From IMG/VR virus record IMGVR_UViG_3300043420_001881, positions 1 to 25,003 of that record: a stretch of 25,003 nucleotides of DNA; one strand, 5' to 3'. Made by a program: the position numbers and the translations under genes. Under the pieces are notes generated by a model, which was not told the origin of the DNA, ran no database searches, and worked only from the letters and a program-made list of their open reading frames with translations. Shown here piece by piece: positions 1-10,300 of this stretch. Within the stretch, counting starts at the first letter, position 1. The number at the start of each line of letters is the position of its first letter. This DNA comes from a virus.

Positions 1-1960
1 GATTCCCTCCAACTATTGAGATTGTTGGAGATTGTATATATTGCGAACCAGAAGATAAAACAATAATTTCAGTTATTTTTCCATTTTCTATTGTAGGAAC
101 AGCTTGTGCTGTGATTCCATCTGGTCCCGTTGGAGAATCTATAATAATCTGAGGTGGATCTAAAGGATTGTAACCATCTCCTTGATTTGTAACTACTATA
201 TTTGTAATAAAGTAATATGGATTGCCGTTATTTCCGAAAGTAACTACTTGTCCAACATAAGGTTTTGTTCTTATGTTTTTAATATTAAATTCAAAATTAG
301 ATGGTTGAGTTTGATCAATATTAGCAGTATATTGTAAAGGACTAATGCCATCAGCAACTAGTCCATAGTTGCCAAAGTCTGTATTAGAGTTTGTGATGGA
401 ACATGTCGATCCACCAGAAAGATAAACAGCTCTATCACAACAAATTTCAAAAATTGAAACCAATTGTGCATAACCTTGATTTAAAATAACAATACCGTCT
501 CCTCCTTGATTATATTGTGTATATGAATCAAGAACAAAAGAGGCCGTTCCTTTAGCAAGATTACCATCAACTCTTAGTCCACTTCCAGTAGTAGTTAAAC
601 TAGTGCAATTTTGTATATATGGAGATTTTGCGATAACACCAGCTGTTCCAACATAGTTATCAAAATTTATAGTTCTTCCCGTAAAAGTTTCTCTATTTGC
701 TACACTCAAAGTTACTGTAGTTCCATCAATTTTTGTTATGATGGAACCAGTACCAATACCATCTCCAAAAACAGTCATTCCGATTGAAAGATTTTCACTT
801 GAAGAAACATTTAATATGTAACTTTCAAATATACCATCTGCAGTAGTCTGTACCGTATTCCCTACTTTAACTTTTGGAAATGACCCAACAGCAGATGGAT
901 ACAAATGATTGGAAAATGTAACCCCTGTAATATAGCTTCCATTATTTAAATAAAATACATCTTCAGTTGGATTTGCTGGTAAAATAGTAACTTCTCGCAA
1001 GTTGTCTCCGACAATACCAGTATTAGGTGGCAAAACTACTGGATTTTGCTCTGTGTATACTCCAGATTTAACAAAAATAGTTGTTTTAAATGTTGGTTGT
1101 TGAATCTCTACTGTGTTCTCTCCATTCTCTAGAATAAATTGAATGATATTAAAATAATTTTCTATTGATAATTCTACATCAGCACAAGGAGGAAATACTG
1201 GATTATCTTCACTATCAACATCAACAACTAAAGAATTATCTATATATGGTTCAATTAAACTGTAAACAGGAGAATAAACAGTGCCAAGAGAATCTGTTTG
1301 CCAGTTTCTTATGGCAAGAATCATTAAATCTTTTGCTTTATTAAAAGTAGCTATAGATTCTTGTAATTCATTATTAATAAATGATAGCAAATTACCTTTA
1401 AAATACGAATTACCAGATTCAATAGAATTTACATTTCCCCCATTCTTCAAATCTGATGCAATTGCATCTATAATATGTCCAACATCTCGATAACAAAGAT
1501 CTTCCATTTCAGACGTACTGAAATTAAAACTTCCGTATTCAGTTTTTAACCACCCAATTGCTTCTTCTTGAATTAGTTTTCTGTTGACTAAAATTTGATT
1601 TGAAGCATCTTGCAATTTTCCTAAGTAACCAGAATTTGCTGCAAGTAACGCAGATTTAATAGATGCCTTTGCTGTTTCTTGACTTAAACCATCATTATTA
1701 TCATCACCATCTTTTGTTACCCAAAGAACATTAGAAATTGATAATGTCTTCCAAAGAACTCCAGTTTCAGTTGATATTAATACTTGTCCTGGAGTTCCAC
1801 TTTGCTCTGCACTATCAACAAGAGCGCCATCAATTTGCAGAGCTTCAAATCCTTGCTCACCCGTAGAAATATTATATAAATCTTGAGCGATATCATTTAT
1901 TTCAAGTCTTTGTTGCTCGAAAGTAAATGTTTTTAATACTTCTCTACGGATTATTGCCAT
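1..1960 (-). CDS. Tail-fibre-like protein with beta-helix region, partial (3' end outside window)
   Basis: The first 653 residues are visible; the gene runs off the left edge without a stop. Residues 80-105 carry a GDxxNDGxSxxTAxxSIKxA pattern, and residues 293-350 carry IFVKSGVYTE, LPPNTGIVGDN and YITGVTF, both typical of pectate-lyase-like right-handed beta-helices in phage fibres. Between them, residues 115-280 are helix-rich, including DLCYRDVGHIIDAIASDL and a GGN..S.ESGNSYF stretch of a kind I recall from marine T4-like fibres. Residues 580-653 hold two GxGY/PxIxI repeats. The ATG start (MAIIRREVLK) overlaps the 66-residue gene upstream by 17 bases, and only a weak ribosome site is visible, so translation is probably coupled. 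Likely role: a peripheral baseplate or tail fibre component that meets the cell surface. The fold assignment is moderately sure; the position in the virion is inferred from neighbours. Confidence 0.75.
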   Translation of the reverse strand, partial: MAIIRREVLKTFTFEQQRLEINDIAQDLYNISTGEQGFEALQIDGALVDSAEQSGTPGQVLISTETGVLWKTLSISNVLWVTKDGDDNNDGLSQETAKASIKSALLAANSGYLGKLQDASNQILVNRKLIQEEAIGWLKTEYGSFNFSTSEMEDLCYRDVGHIIDAIASDLKNGGNVNSIESGNSYFKGNLLSFINNELQESIATFNKAKDLMILAIRNWQTDSLGTVYSPVYSLIEPYIDNSLVVDVDSEDNPVFPPCADVELSIENYFNIIQFILENGENTVEIQQPTFKTTIFVKSGVYTEQNPVVLPPNTGIVGDNLREVTILPANPTEDVFYLNNGSYITGVTFSNHLYPSAVGSFPKVKVGNTVQTTADGIFESYILNVSSSENLSIGMTVFGDGIGTGSIITKIDGTTVTLSVANRETFTGRTINFDNYVGTAGVIAKSPYIQNCTSLTTTGSGLRVDGNLAKGTASFVLDSYTQYNQGGDGIVILNQGYAQLVSIFEICCDRAVYLSGGSTCSITNSNTDFGNYGLVADGISPLQYTANIDQTQPSNFEFNIKNIRTKPYVGQVVTFGNNGNPYYFITNIVVTNQGDGYNPLDPPQIIIDSPTGPDGITAQAVPTIENGKITEIIVLSSGSQYIQSPTISIVGGN

Positions 1961-2144
1961 TTTCTATGAGTAATTTTAAGAGAGATTTTATCTCAGATAT
2001 TTCATTCTTTAGACTATTTATGTTATCTTTCATCTCATTAAACTCAGATGTTAACCTTTTTGTTGGGCGATCTTTACTTATGATCGCTCCAGTATTAACA
2101 TCTCTAACTAGGTTTGGATGACCATCAACAGGTAAATAATTCAT
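1944..2144 (-). CDS. Small coiled-coil protein (66 aa), unknown function
   Basis: This 66-residue protein starts with MNYLPVDGHPNLVRDVNTGA, a pattern I recall from short proteins of marine T4-like phages but cannot name. Residues 34-62 (from EFNEMKDNINSLK to LLKLLIEN) form a strongly heptad-like amphipathic helix, probably a coiled coil. Its ATG shares one base with the TGA stop of the DUF4815 gene (ATGA), and its own 3' end overlaps the fibre gene by 17 bases. There is no clear Shine-Dalgarno site before it, so it is probably translated by ribosomes that finish the upstream giant gene. The position between two large virion genes suggests a role in fibre assembly or attachment, but this is inference. 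It is a real gene rather than a shadow because both overlaps are of the coupled type and the sequence has a sensible two-part structure. Confidence 0.8.
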   Translation of the reverse strand: MNYLPVDGHPNLVRDVNTGAIISKDRPTKRLTSEFNEMKDNINSLKNEISEIKSLLKLLIENGNNP

Positions 2145-5100
2145 CAGAATGAAGCAACTGCACGAACGTCTTGAATCTTTGGAGCATATGCTGGATCATC
2201 TGTCTTCATTACGATCTTAATTGCAAATGAAGTGAATTCGGGAAGATCCGAAACGCTATACTTAAACTCTTGATACGATGATTGTTTTTCTACGATTGCA
2301 GAGATTGAATTTTCTGCTGTAGCCAAATCACTATTATCAGGAGAACCATCAATATTGAAATACTTCCAGTTAATATCTTCAAAGTTTGTTTGTAATGATG
2401 CTTCTTTAATTCTATAAAGAACTTTTACATTTTGAGTGTCTTTGACATTAGCAGTAATTCTCACATCAATAGAAGTTCCAGGACTATTGATAGCAACTTC
2501 TTTAGAAACATATTTTGCTAGAGATGAAGTATTCTTGGAACTTGTTTCTGGAGTGAAATCGACCCCAGTTGCAAATTGCATAGAAGCAACTTCTACATAT
2601 CTACCATCACCTGTTTTAACAATATCACCAACTCTAAAGATATCTTGTGATTGATTATTTTCTTTTCTAACAAATGCACTGTCTTTAGTTATCGCACTAA
2701 CATAATTTCCATTAATTGGGAAGTAGCTATTCTCTACGATAATTTCTTTTTCCTTGGAATCCCATGAAATAATTTTACCATTAATAGTATTTGCATAATC
2801 AATATTTACATTCTGTGGATAGTATGCAATCAAATCTGCATTTTCCGCAAAGGTATAAATTTGTTCTACTGAAGATGAAACACTTAAGTTGACAGAAGTA
2901 ATACGAACTCCAGCTGGAGTGGTAGCAATTACTTGCTCATTATTTTCAAATGCAACTGAAGTATTCAGCGTAATTAGAGCAACATTATTGTCATAATCTA
3001 TAATTGTACCTACTGCTTTACTTGTTTGTCCTGATAAGATTGTTCCAGAAACAAGATCATCATCTGAACCAACTATAATTAACCCAAGATTATATAATGG
3101 GAAGAATCTTAGAATTTGATTTCTCTTTCCAAATCTATTTTCAAATCCAGTTGAGTTTTCAACTCTATTTGTTGCAGTTTTAACTGAGCAAGTGTTTAGA
3201 TCAATTACTGGCGATAGATAAGAAACAGAAGAAGAAAGATTAATCTTATAAGTTAAAGATCTATTAATAGAATTTAATGTCTCATTAATTCTAGAAGCAA
3301 TTACTTTTTGATTCGTAAAGAATTGCTCTTGATTTAAGAAAGTTCTTTCGAAATCAGTTTGTGTGTAAGTTGGGAAGTTAGGTGAAGAAGAATCTACTGG
3401 AGTAATATTTGTAGTTTTTACAAATGTATCAATAGTAGTTCCTTCTAATTGTAAGTAAGAAATTTGTGCATATAATCTTTCAAACTTTCTATTATAAGAT
3501 GCCAATACTTTATTGCCGCCACCAATGACACTAGAGCCAGCTCTATTTGGCGAAATGATATTGTAGGTATCTAATCCAGAGTTCTTAACTTCAAATAATA
3601 GTGAGTTTAGTGAAGAAGAAGAAATACCACCAACAGTTTCTGCGTTTCTGAAGAATACATATGACTTACCTTTATCTTCAAATCCATGATCTCTATGAGT
3701 TACCTTAATAATTGAATTGTTATTTTTAAATAAATCTGATGTAGCATTTGTGGAAGATCTCACACTAGTTTCAAAAGGACTTGCATCTAGCAATTCATAA
3801 CCAAGATTAGAATTTGTTAGTAAGATTTCTGCTGGTCGTGAAATATTAAATTCTGCACGATAAAGAGTAAATTTAATATCTTCAAACAAATCTTCAGTCC
3901 AGTTATCAGTATTTTGTGATTTGTAAACAGAACCAAGTAAAGGTTGTGAGTTAACTGTAGTGCTAGTTGCAATTTCAGTTTCACCTAAACGAGACGCCCA
4001 AATTTCATAATTAATAGAATCAGTTTCAATTGTTAAAGCATACTCGGTATCATTCTGTAGATAAACTGGGTGCTTAAAGTTAAATCTAGTTGGAACAATA
4101 GATTTGGTTTCACTGAATTCATCTGTACAAATACCCATTCTTACAGCTGGAGTGTCAATCTCAATAATAGATTCAATTGTAGCCTCTCCTGCGCCGCTTC
4201 CAACGCCTTTAATAACAACAGATGGTGCTTCGGTATATCCACGACCATTTAATGAAATTTCTGCATTATAAATCTTGAAGTCAGAAACACTAACAGTTCC
4301 AGTTGCAGTGCTTCCTCCTGGTAATTGTGGACTCTCGATAGTAATAGTAGCACTTTCGTAATTGTCGCCTACATTAGTAACTTTTAAATCAACAACCTTA
4401 CCAGAATCTTTAGCAATTAGTAGTACTGCATTTTTATTTCTGGTGTTATTAAATTCAGTTACAGATGGAATCTCCAATGGTTCATTTTGTAAGAATGAAG
4501 TTCCATTGTGATTACTTAATACTAAAGTATATACTTGTTCTTTGTTTAATTGGAATTGAATTGAATTTTCGTCTCCAACTAAAATGTTATTTTTATCAAA
4601 AACTTTTAAGATAGGACCAGTGGCATTTGAATTCTTTCCTTTAATAAACTCGCCTTTTCTGATGGAAATAGTATCAGAATCTCCAGTTAAATAAACTCTT
4701 AAGTAAGTTTCTGGATACATGATTGATTCAGAACCAGGAATAATAAACTTGCCTGGCTTTCCAGTATCAATATTTGTTAGATAAACTCTAATTGGAACTG
4801 TTTCATCTTTTTTATTGAAGAACAGATCAATACCAGTAGTAAACATACCACCAGCAAAATTCTCAATTTTAAATGTTTGTGCCAGTGGGTTTGGCTTCGA
4901 TTCCTGATCTGTATTACTATTAACTAATTGAACACCTTCATTTGCTTTAAAGTATGCAACTGAAGTTGAAATAATTGATTGTGGATTTTCTGGAATGATA
5001 CCAGTAGAATAAAATTTAATTTCTGCGTAAGTATCTGCAGTTAACTTTTCGGAATATTCTGCAGAAGAAGAAAAGGTGATGGTTTTTTCACCTGTCGTGA

Positions 5101-8100
5101 AACGCATTTCTTCAGAACCTTCATCATAAGAAACTGTATTTACATCTCCAGTCCATCTAGAATTTTCAATTGGCGGATAACCAGATGGGAATAAAATTAT
5201 TCCACTTAGATTGCCATTAGAATCTGTAACTAAAGGAGAATTAAATGTTGAAAGAGAACTTCCAGCTACGCCAGTAAAAATAGTATCAGGAACAACCCAT
5301 CTATTTGCATTTCTTCCTTCAATAAAAATATTGAGGTTGGTATTTGCCTTTAATCTTTGGACTTTAAATTTAACAGGGATTGATCTAGCAAAGAATTGTA
5401 GTGAAGATGAAACACTATTGTTATTAACTGTTTTGGAATTAATTCCTTTACCAATTTCATTATTCTGTGGGTTTACATTTGAAGAACTTGCGATTGATGC
5501 TTGTTGAACTAATGCATTTACTCCCTCACTAGCAACTGATGCAAAAGAATTGATATTCAAGAAGGAAGCATTTGTTCCTACCCAATTTACAACAAATGAA
5601 TTGTAAATACTAGATAGAGATTCTTTTACATTATCTTTTGCTTGGAAGATAGTAAAGTGACTTGTGTTATTGTTAATTGCTAATGGAGCAATGGTTGTAT
5701 CGTACCATTGATCAATAGTAGGACTGATTGCACAATCACCAACATACTGAACTACTACAAATGGATTTGGATTAATTGTTTTGGTCGCAAATTCATTGCC
5801 AAGAACTTTAACTGAGCTATATGGCAACGTAACAATATTTTCTGACTTTTTATATCCAGAGATAGCACGTTGATCTTCTCTTGTATTGACTTCAACTAAA
5901 TTGAAACTATTTTCTCTTGTTTGTGGACGCAAAACAGATTGTTGTGTATCAATAGAGCATCTGTAATCAGATGATTTAATATTACCAATACCATGAGATT
6001 CGAAGTTATCTACAATAAAACCACTCTTAAATCTATCAAGACCAATCTCATCTTTAACCTGCATGTTTAATGCTTGCTGCTCAAGAATGCTAAGAGTTGT
6101 ATAATATTCGAGGCGTTCAATACGCTTCTCAAGCTTACCAATATCTTTCATCGTATATCTACGATTGTCAACTGGAGTAATTCTCACATCCTTACTATCA
6201 TTAGTGAAGGATGGAATATAAAGATAACAGATTGGAATTGCGTCATCAATATTATCTGGTTTAGATGGATTCAGTGAAGAATTGCCAGATTTTACAATAA
6301 ACTCTCCTTTTTTGTTTAGGAAGATTCCATCAATACGATCTAAGTATTGTGTTTCACTAAATGAAACTGTGAATTCTAGATTTGGATCTGATGCTGGAGT
6401 AGAAGAAATAACACCGCCGTCTCCAACAAAGTTTACATAACTCTTTCCTTCTGGATTTGTTAAAATTGAAATATCCTGGAATCCAGTAATTGTTGTGTTG
6501 GAATCTACTTTTGGTCTAAAGTCAATAACATCTTTTAGTGAAAGAATACCATTCAGCGTAGAGTTGAACGAAGGAATTTCATCAGATGGTACTCCTGCTT
6601 CGTGTAGATAAGAATCTACGGTACAAAAATCTCCCTGCGAATGCTCAAAATAATCAAATGCAATTACTAGTTGTCCAATAGGAGCATCAAATCCTGGCTT
6701 TAATACCAATCTTGATACATCATATAAAGTATCTCTTTGACCATCATCAAATGTGAACTTGTATGTAATATCTGTTCCACTAATTAACTGACCACTTGCA
6801 TCTACATCTGGTGGTGTAGTTGAAGTTCCTTCATAAACATATCTTAACTTATATGCATCGGAGTAAGAAAATACTTGAACATTTTCACCATCATAATCTG
6901 TACCACGGAAAGGAATAACTCTATCTCCGCTAGAAGTAACAACAATTCTTTTATTTGTGATAGCAGTTTTTAACCTTGGCTTTGCCTTATCAATCTCTAC
7001 AGTAGCAGTTAGTTTTAATTTAGGATAATTTGCTAAACCAGAACCAAAATAATTATCTGGTAAATTAATAACTGCAGATCCTGTAGTAATGCCAGTGGAA
7101 TCTGATGTTGGATTATTAATACTGACAGAATCTGGAGAGATATAAACGATATCTCCAGATTCCACTAAAGTAGAATCACCTTTATCCAAAACAGTCAATA
7201 CAAATGCATTTTCTGAATATGAAACAAATCTTTGGAATCCAGTTCCTAATTGTGCAGTAAATGTTAGAGTACCACCACTAGAAGAAAGATCAGTAGTAAA
7301 ATCCTTTCTAATATAGCATCTAATTTTTGTATCAGAAGTATCTTTTACCAAAGAAGCTACCTGCTTACTTCCAGTTGGAAATACCAATGATGAAGTTACA
7401 TTTTCAATGATTGGTCTAATTCTTACAACACTAGCATTAACAATATCATTTGGCAAGCTATAATCTAGATAAATTCTTGATTTGAAAACACCTTGTGCAT
7501 CTGAAGTATATTGCACAATATTTTTGATTACTTGATTTGACTCATCAGTAAACTGAATAATATCACCTTGTATTAAGTCTTTTGCTAGGTTAGCTCCAAA
7601 ACCATTACATTCAATAAAACGATCACCAGCTTTACCAGAGAAAGTAAAGTTAGTTATTTGTTTGTAATTTGAATATTCTGTCTTTGTGAAATCTACATCA
7701 GCTGTAAATACATAGTTGTTATAATTGGAGTATATTGATTTTACATTTTGTGGGGTGTAAGTTAAAACAGTATTCTTAAAAAGAACTGGTATAATTACCG
7801 AAAAATTTGACGGAGAATCTGGTTGAGGAGATGCAGTAATTACAGGAGGAGCTGCATACTCTTTTCTTAAAGCGGTTCTATCATTGATTTCAATCTTATA
7901 GATAGAACCACCAACTAATTCTGGAGTTACTTTTGATGAATTAATTTCGTCTCCATCGATAATCAACTTTGCATCTGTTGTATAACCATTACCACGCTTT
8001 GTAACAATAAAGTGGGAAATAGTATTATCTTTAGCAATTTTTAAAGAATTTCCATCTTCATCTGAAATAGTTTCTCCAGAAATAAATTCTCCAGAAAGAA

Positions 8101-10198
8101 CACTAACAAATAATAAATTTCCACTGCTGTAGTTTTCTGTGGAGTCGGATTCTATTACTCCATAGGCATTGCTAGTTTTGCCTACAATGTATTTACCAAC
8201 ACCAAATCCAATTGATGGCTGCTCTTCTAAAGTAATCTTGGTAAAGAAAATAGGATTAAAATAAGAGAAATTAAAGATTCCGCTATAAGGTCTTGAGTTA
8301 ATTCCACTTCTTCCTCTTGAAACTACAATATCTGTATCCGAATTAAACCCAAGTGCTCTATCAGAAAGAGAGAAATTCTTTGGTTTTGTAATTCCAATTA
8401 CTGGGGTAATTGTATTATTATAATCTACTACTGTTCCATAATAAGCAGCTCCTCCAGCAAGAGCTTCTGCTTCTGTTTCGTACAGTAATCTAATCTTTCC
8501 TGCTCCCCCATCATCATATTCTAAGAAATATGTATCAAGAACAGATTTGTCCCCTTTTATAGTAAGCTCTACAAAAAATTGTCCTGATGCAGTAGAAACA
8601 TCATTTCTCTTAGAAATAGATCCAGCAATAACATCAACTGAACCAACGGAAGAAGGTTCTCCACCACTTCTTGTTTTTACGTACCATAAAGTCGATGGAT
8701 ATTCATTTCTTGCTGCAGGTAATGTATTTGCAACTTGTACATAAATTGTTTTAATACCATCTTTTAATGTAAAAGGTTGTGCTCTTCTTGATTTGGTTAA
8801 TTTGAAATATGAATCTTCTTCTTCTCCATTGAGACCAATGGAACCGTCATTAAATAAACAACTTAAGTATACATCTGGATATGCAGTTAAATCTCCAGCT
8901 ACATTGTTTAAAGGAACGCTTCCATAAACGTTAGAAATTTTAAATGTAGTTGATCCTTTTGACTTTAAAACTACATTATCTCTAGTTAAAGTATCTCTTG
9001 CCTTATCAATCTCTAGATATTTTGTTTCTTTATTTACAATTTCAAATCCACGTACATATGCTTTACCTGTTCCTACACTAGCAATCATTTTGCGAGTAGC
9101 TACATCTTCACTAAGACCATTTACTAATCCAGAAGATGATTTTTTAAACAAACCATTATTATCATTTCTTTGATAATATTCTCTAATATCTAAAGAGAAA
9201 TCTTTTACAATGTAATCACCAGATTCATCATAGGTTCTTCTAGCTAAAGTTTCTTCCAATAAAGTATAATCTGCTGGCTTAACTTGCTTCTCAATTACTC
9301 CGTTTTTAATTTTAATTATCTGAATAAAATTTTTATCAGTTAGCTCGTCATACCCATATTTTCTAAGATCTAAGAAAATTTTTAACCTGTGTGCTCCTGG
9401 AGCAGATGCATTTGAAAATCCCCTTGCATTATCATAAAGTGAAGGATCTTCTTCTGGAGTAATAATTTCTTCAATAATATTAAATCCAACTTTTGCAGAT
9501 GGTTTATCGTAATATTTGTCTATAACAAGTAGTTGTTGCTCATTTCTTACAAAATATCCATTTACAAAATAGACACCTTCTTCTACTTTAAGAGCTGTTG
9601 CAAATCCCATCGCAGGACTAGTCAAAGAAGTTGTTTCTTCTGTATCTGGATTAGTTACCGAAATAGTTGTAGGTAAAACACTTCCATCAGTACCAACAAC
9701 AAGAAGTGGAGTATTTACTCCACCAACTACTTCTAAAGTTTCTCCTTGTCTAAAAGTAGATTCATTTGCCGAATCGCCACTATTAATATAATTAACAAAT
9801 AAAGTATCTGCTTCTTCAGTAGTTGCATACTCAGTTTCTACAACTGTAGCAGAAACTCCAGAATTAATACCACGAAGAGTAGAACCAATTAAATTTTTAA
9901 TATCAAATTTTTTATATACTATAGATCCATTTTCATTTACAGCAACTTCAGAAACTGAAGACAATTTAACATAATTTACTTTGACGTTTAAACCAATTTC
10001 ACCAGGAATTACTAGTTGTCCTTGTTTAAATTGAAACTTAGCATAATTTTCAATTTGATTTTGAAGAATTGATTGTAGAGAAGTTAGCTCTCTAGTTTGG
10101 ATAGAATACCCAGGTCTAAAGAGAACTTTATAAAAATTCTTTTGTGGATCAAAATCGTCAAAATATGGTGATACGTTAAGATTTGTCTTCTGTGGCAT
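2144..10198 (-). CDS. Giant virion structural protein, DUF4815 family (2684 aa)
   Basis: The N-terminus (NVSPYFDDFDPQKNFYKVLF, then PGYSIQTRELTSLQSILQNQ) matches the start of DUF4815 phage structural proteins as I remember them. Further family marks are FDYFEHSQGDF near residue 1182, DVIDFRPKVD near 1222, and NRRYTMKDIGKLEKRIERLE near 1341-1360, a predicted coiled coil. A later block, PLAQTF near residue 1770, HPVYLQNDTEYAL near 2040 and a W..DL..DIKFTLYRAEF pattern near 2100-2116, resembles a domain common in cyanophage baseplate or fibre proteins. Between these lie beta-rich modules, including three GxGY repeats and several GE-x(n)-G-x-S-x-A-x-G modules. No signal peptide or membrane segment is seen. 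It replaces the T4 genes 9-12 position after gp8, so it is probably a baseplate-periphery or fibre protein. It has its own late promoter and starts 10 bases after a TAGAGAGA motif. Exact role unknown. Confidence 0.87.
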   Translation of the reverse strand: MPQKTNLNVSPYFDDFDPQKNFYKVLFRPGYSIQTRELTSLQSILQNQIENYAKFQFKQGQLVIPGEIGLNVKVNYVKLSSVSEVAVNENGSIVYKKFDIKNLIGSTLRGINSGVSATVVETEYATTEEADTLFVNYINSGDSANESTFRQGETLEVVGGVNTPLLVVGTDGSVLPTTISVTNPDTEETTSLTSPAMGFATALKVEEGVYFVNGYFVRNEQQLLVIDKYYDKPSAKVGFNIIEEIITPEEDPSLYDNARGFSNASAPGAHRLKIFLDLRKYGYDELTDKNFIQIIKIKNGVIEKQVKPADYTLLEETLARRTYDESGDYIVKDFSLDIREYYQRNDNNGLFKKSSSGLVNGLSEDVATRKMIASVGTGKAYVRGFEIVNKETKYLEIDKARDTLTRDNVVLKSKGSTTFKISNVYGSVPLNNVAGDLTAYPDVYLSCLFNDGSIGLNGEEEDSYFKLTKSRRAQPFTLKDGIKTIYVQVANTLPAARNEYPSTLWYVKTRSGGEPSSVGSVDVIAGSISKRNDVSTASGQFFVELTIKGDKSVLDTYFLEYDDGGAGKIRLLYETEAEALAGGAAYYGTVVDYNNTITPVIGITKPKNFSLSDRALGFNSDTDIVVSRGRSGINSRPYSGIFNFSYFNPIFFTKITLEEQPSIGFGVGKYIVGKTSNAYGVIESDSTENYSSGNLLFVSVLSGEFISGETISDEDGNSLKIAKDNTISHFIVTKRGNGYTTDAKLIIDGDEINSSKVTPELVGGSIYKIEINDRTALRKEYAAPPVITASPQPDSPSNFSVIIPVLFKNTVLTYTPQNVKSIYSNYNNYVFTADVDFTKTEYSNYKQITNFTFSGKAGDRFIECNGFGANLAKDLIQGDIIQFTDESNQVIKNIVQYTSDAQGVFKSRIYLDYSLPNDIVNASVVRIRPIIENVTSSLVFPTGSKQVASLVKDTSDTKIRCYIRKDFTTDLSSSGGTLTFTAQLGTGFQRFVSYSENAFVLTVLDKGDSTLVESGDIVYISPDSVSINNPTSDSTGITTGSAVINLPDNYFGSGLANYPKLKLTATVEIDKAKPRLKTAITNKRIVVTSSGDRVIPFRGTDYDGENVQVFSYSDAYKLRYVYEGTSTTPPDVDASGQLISGTDITYKFTFDDGQRDTLYDVSRLVLKPGFDAPIGQLVIAFDYFEHSQGDFCTVDSYLHEAGVPSDEIPSFNSTLNGILSLKDVIDFRPKVDSNTTITGFQDISILTNPEGKSYVNFVGDGGVISSTPASDPNLEFTVSFSETQYLDRIDGIFLNKKGEFIVKSGNSSLNPSKPDNIDDAIPICYLYIPSFTNDSKDVRITPVDNRRYTMKDIGKLEKRIERLEYYTTLSILEQQALNMQVKDEIGLDRFKSGFIVDNFESHGIGNIKSSDYRCSIDTQQSVLRPQTRENSFNLVEVNTREDQRAISGYKKSENIVTLPYSSVKVLGNEFATKTINPNPFVVVQYVGDCAISPTIDQWYDTTIAPLAINNNTSHFTIFQAKDNVKESLSSIYNSFVVNWVGTNASFLNINSFASVASEGVNALVQQASIASSSNVNPQNNEIGKGINSKTVNNNSVSSSLQFFARSIPVKFKVQRLKANTNLNIFIEGRNANRWVVPDTIFTGVAGSSLSTFNSPLVTDSNGNLSGIILFPSGYPPIENSRWTGDVNTVSYDEGSEEMRFTTGEKTITFSSSAEYSEKLTADTYAEIKFYSTGIIPENPQSIISTSVAYFKANEGVQLVNSNTDQESKPNPLAQTFKIENFAGGMFTTGIDLFFNKKDETVPIRVYLTNIDTGKPGKFIIPGSESIMYPETYLRVYLTGDSDTISIRKGEFIKGKNSNATGPILKVFDKNNILVGDENSIQFQLNKEQVYTLVLSNHNGTSFLQNEPLEIPSVTEFNNTRNKNAVLLIAKDSGKVVDLKVTNVGDNYESATITIESPQLPGGSTATGTVSVSDFKIYNAEISLNGRGYTEAPSVVIKGVGSGAGEATIESIIEIDTPAVRMGICTDEFSETKSIVPTRFNFKHPVYLQNDTEYALTIETDSINYEIWASRLGETEIATSTTVNSQPLLGSVYKSQNTDNWTEDLFEDIKFTLYRAEFNISRPAEILLTNSNLGYELLDASPFETSVRSSTNATSDLFKNNNSIIKVTHRDHGFEDKGKSYVFFRNAETVGGISSSSLNSLLFEVKNSGLDTYNIISPNRAGSSVIGGGNKVLASYNRKFERLYAQISYLQLEGTTIDTFVKTTNITPVDSSSPNFPTYTQTDFERTFLNQEQFFTNQKVIASRINETLNSINRSLTYKINLSSSVSYLSPVIDLNTCSVKTATNRVENSTGFENRFGKRNQILRFFPLYNLGLIIVGSDDDLVSGTILSGQTSKAVGTIIDYDNNVALITLNTSVAFENNEQVIATTPAGVRITSVNLSVSSSVEQIYTFAENADLIAYYPQNVNIDYANTINGKIISWDSKEKEIIVENSYFPINGNYVSAITKDSAFVRKENNQSQDIFRVGDIVKTGDGRYVEVASMQFATGVDFTPETSSKNTSSLAKYVSKEVAINSPGTSIDVRITANVKDTQNVKVLYRIKEASLQTNFEDINWKYFNIDGSPDNSDLATAENSISAIVEKQSSYQEFKYSVSDLPEFTSFAIKIVMKTDDPAYAPKIQDVRAVASF

Positions 10199-10208
10199 CG
10201 TAAATGAG

Positions 10209-10216
10209 TCTCTCTA
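10209..10216 (-). promoter_or_regulatory. TAGAGAGA ribosome-site-like motif before the DUF4815 gene
   Basis: The minus strand reads TAGAGAGA ending 10 bases before the ATG. The same octamer occurs 8 bases before gp8 and 9 bases before gp6. It is purine-rich and holds a GAG core, so it probably acts as a weak Shine-Dalgarno site. Confidence 0.6.
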
Positions 10217-10238
10217 CTTGGAACCTATTTCCCTATCT

Positions 10239-10246
10239 TATTTATC
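10239..10246 (-). promoter_or_regulatory. T4-type late promoter (GATAAATA) for the DUF4815 gene
   Basis: The minus strand reads GATAAATA 40 bases before the ATG, in the short gap after the gp8 terminator. T4-like phages use NATAAATA as the late -10 element, read by the phage sigma factor gp55. The position just after a terminator and before a giant late gene supports it. Confidence 0.75.
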
Positions 10247-10255
10247 AGTAAAGAT

Positions 10256-10283
10256 AAAAAAATCTCCCCATTTAGGGGAGATT
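10256..10283 (-). terminator. Rho-independent terminator after gp8
   Basis: On the minus strand a perfect 9-bp stem AATCTCCCC / GGGGAGATT encloses the 5-base loop TAAAT and is followed by five more T. It lies 17 bases after the gp8 stop. The plus strand lacks a following T tract, so it acts on the minus strand. It separates the gp8 transcript from the DUF4815 unit. Confidence 0.9.
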
Positions 10284-10300
10284 AAAGCATAAAGTTTAAA

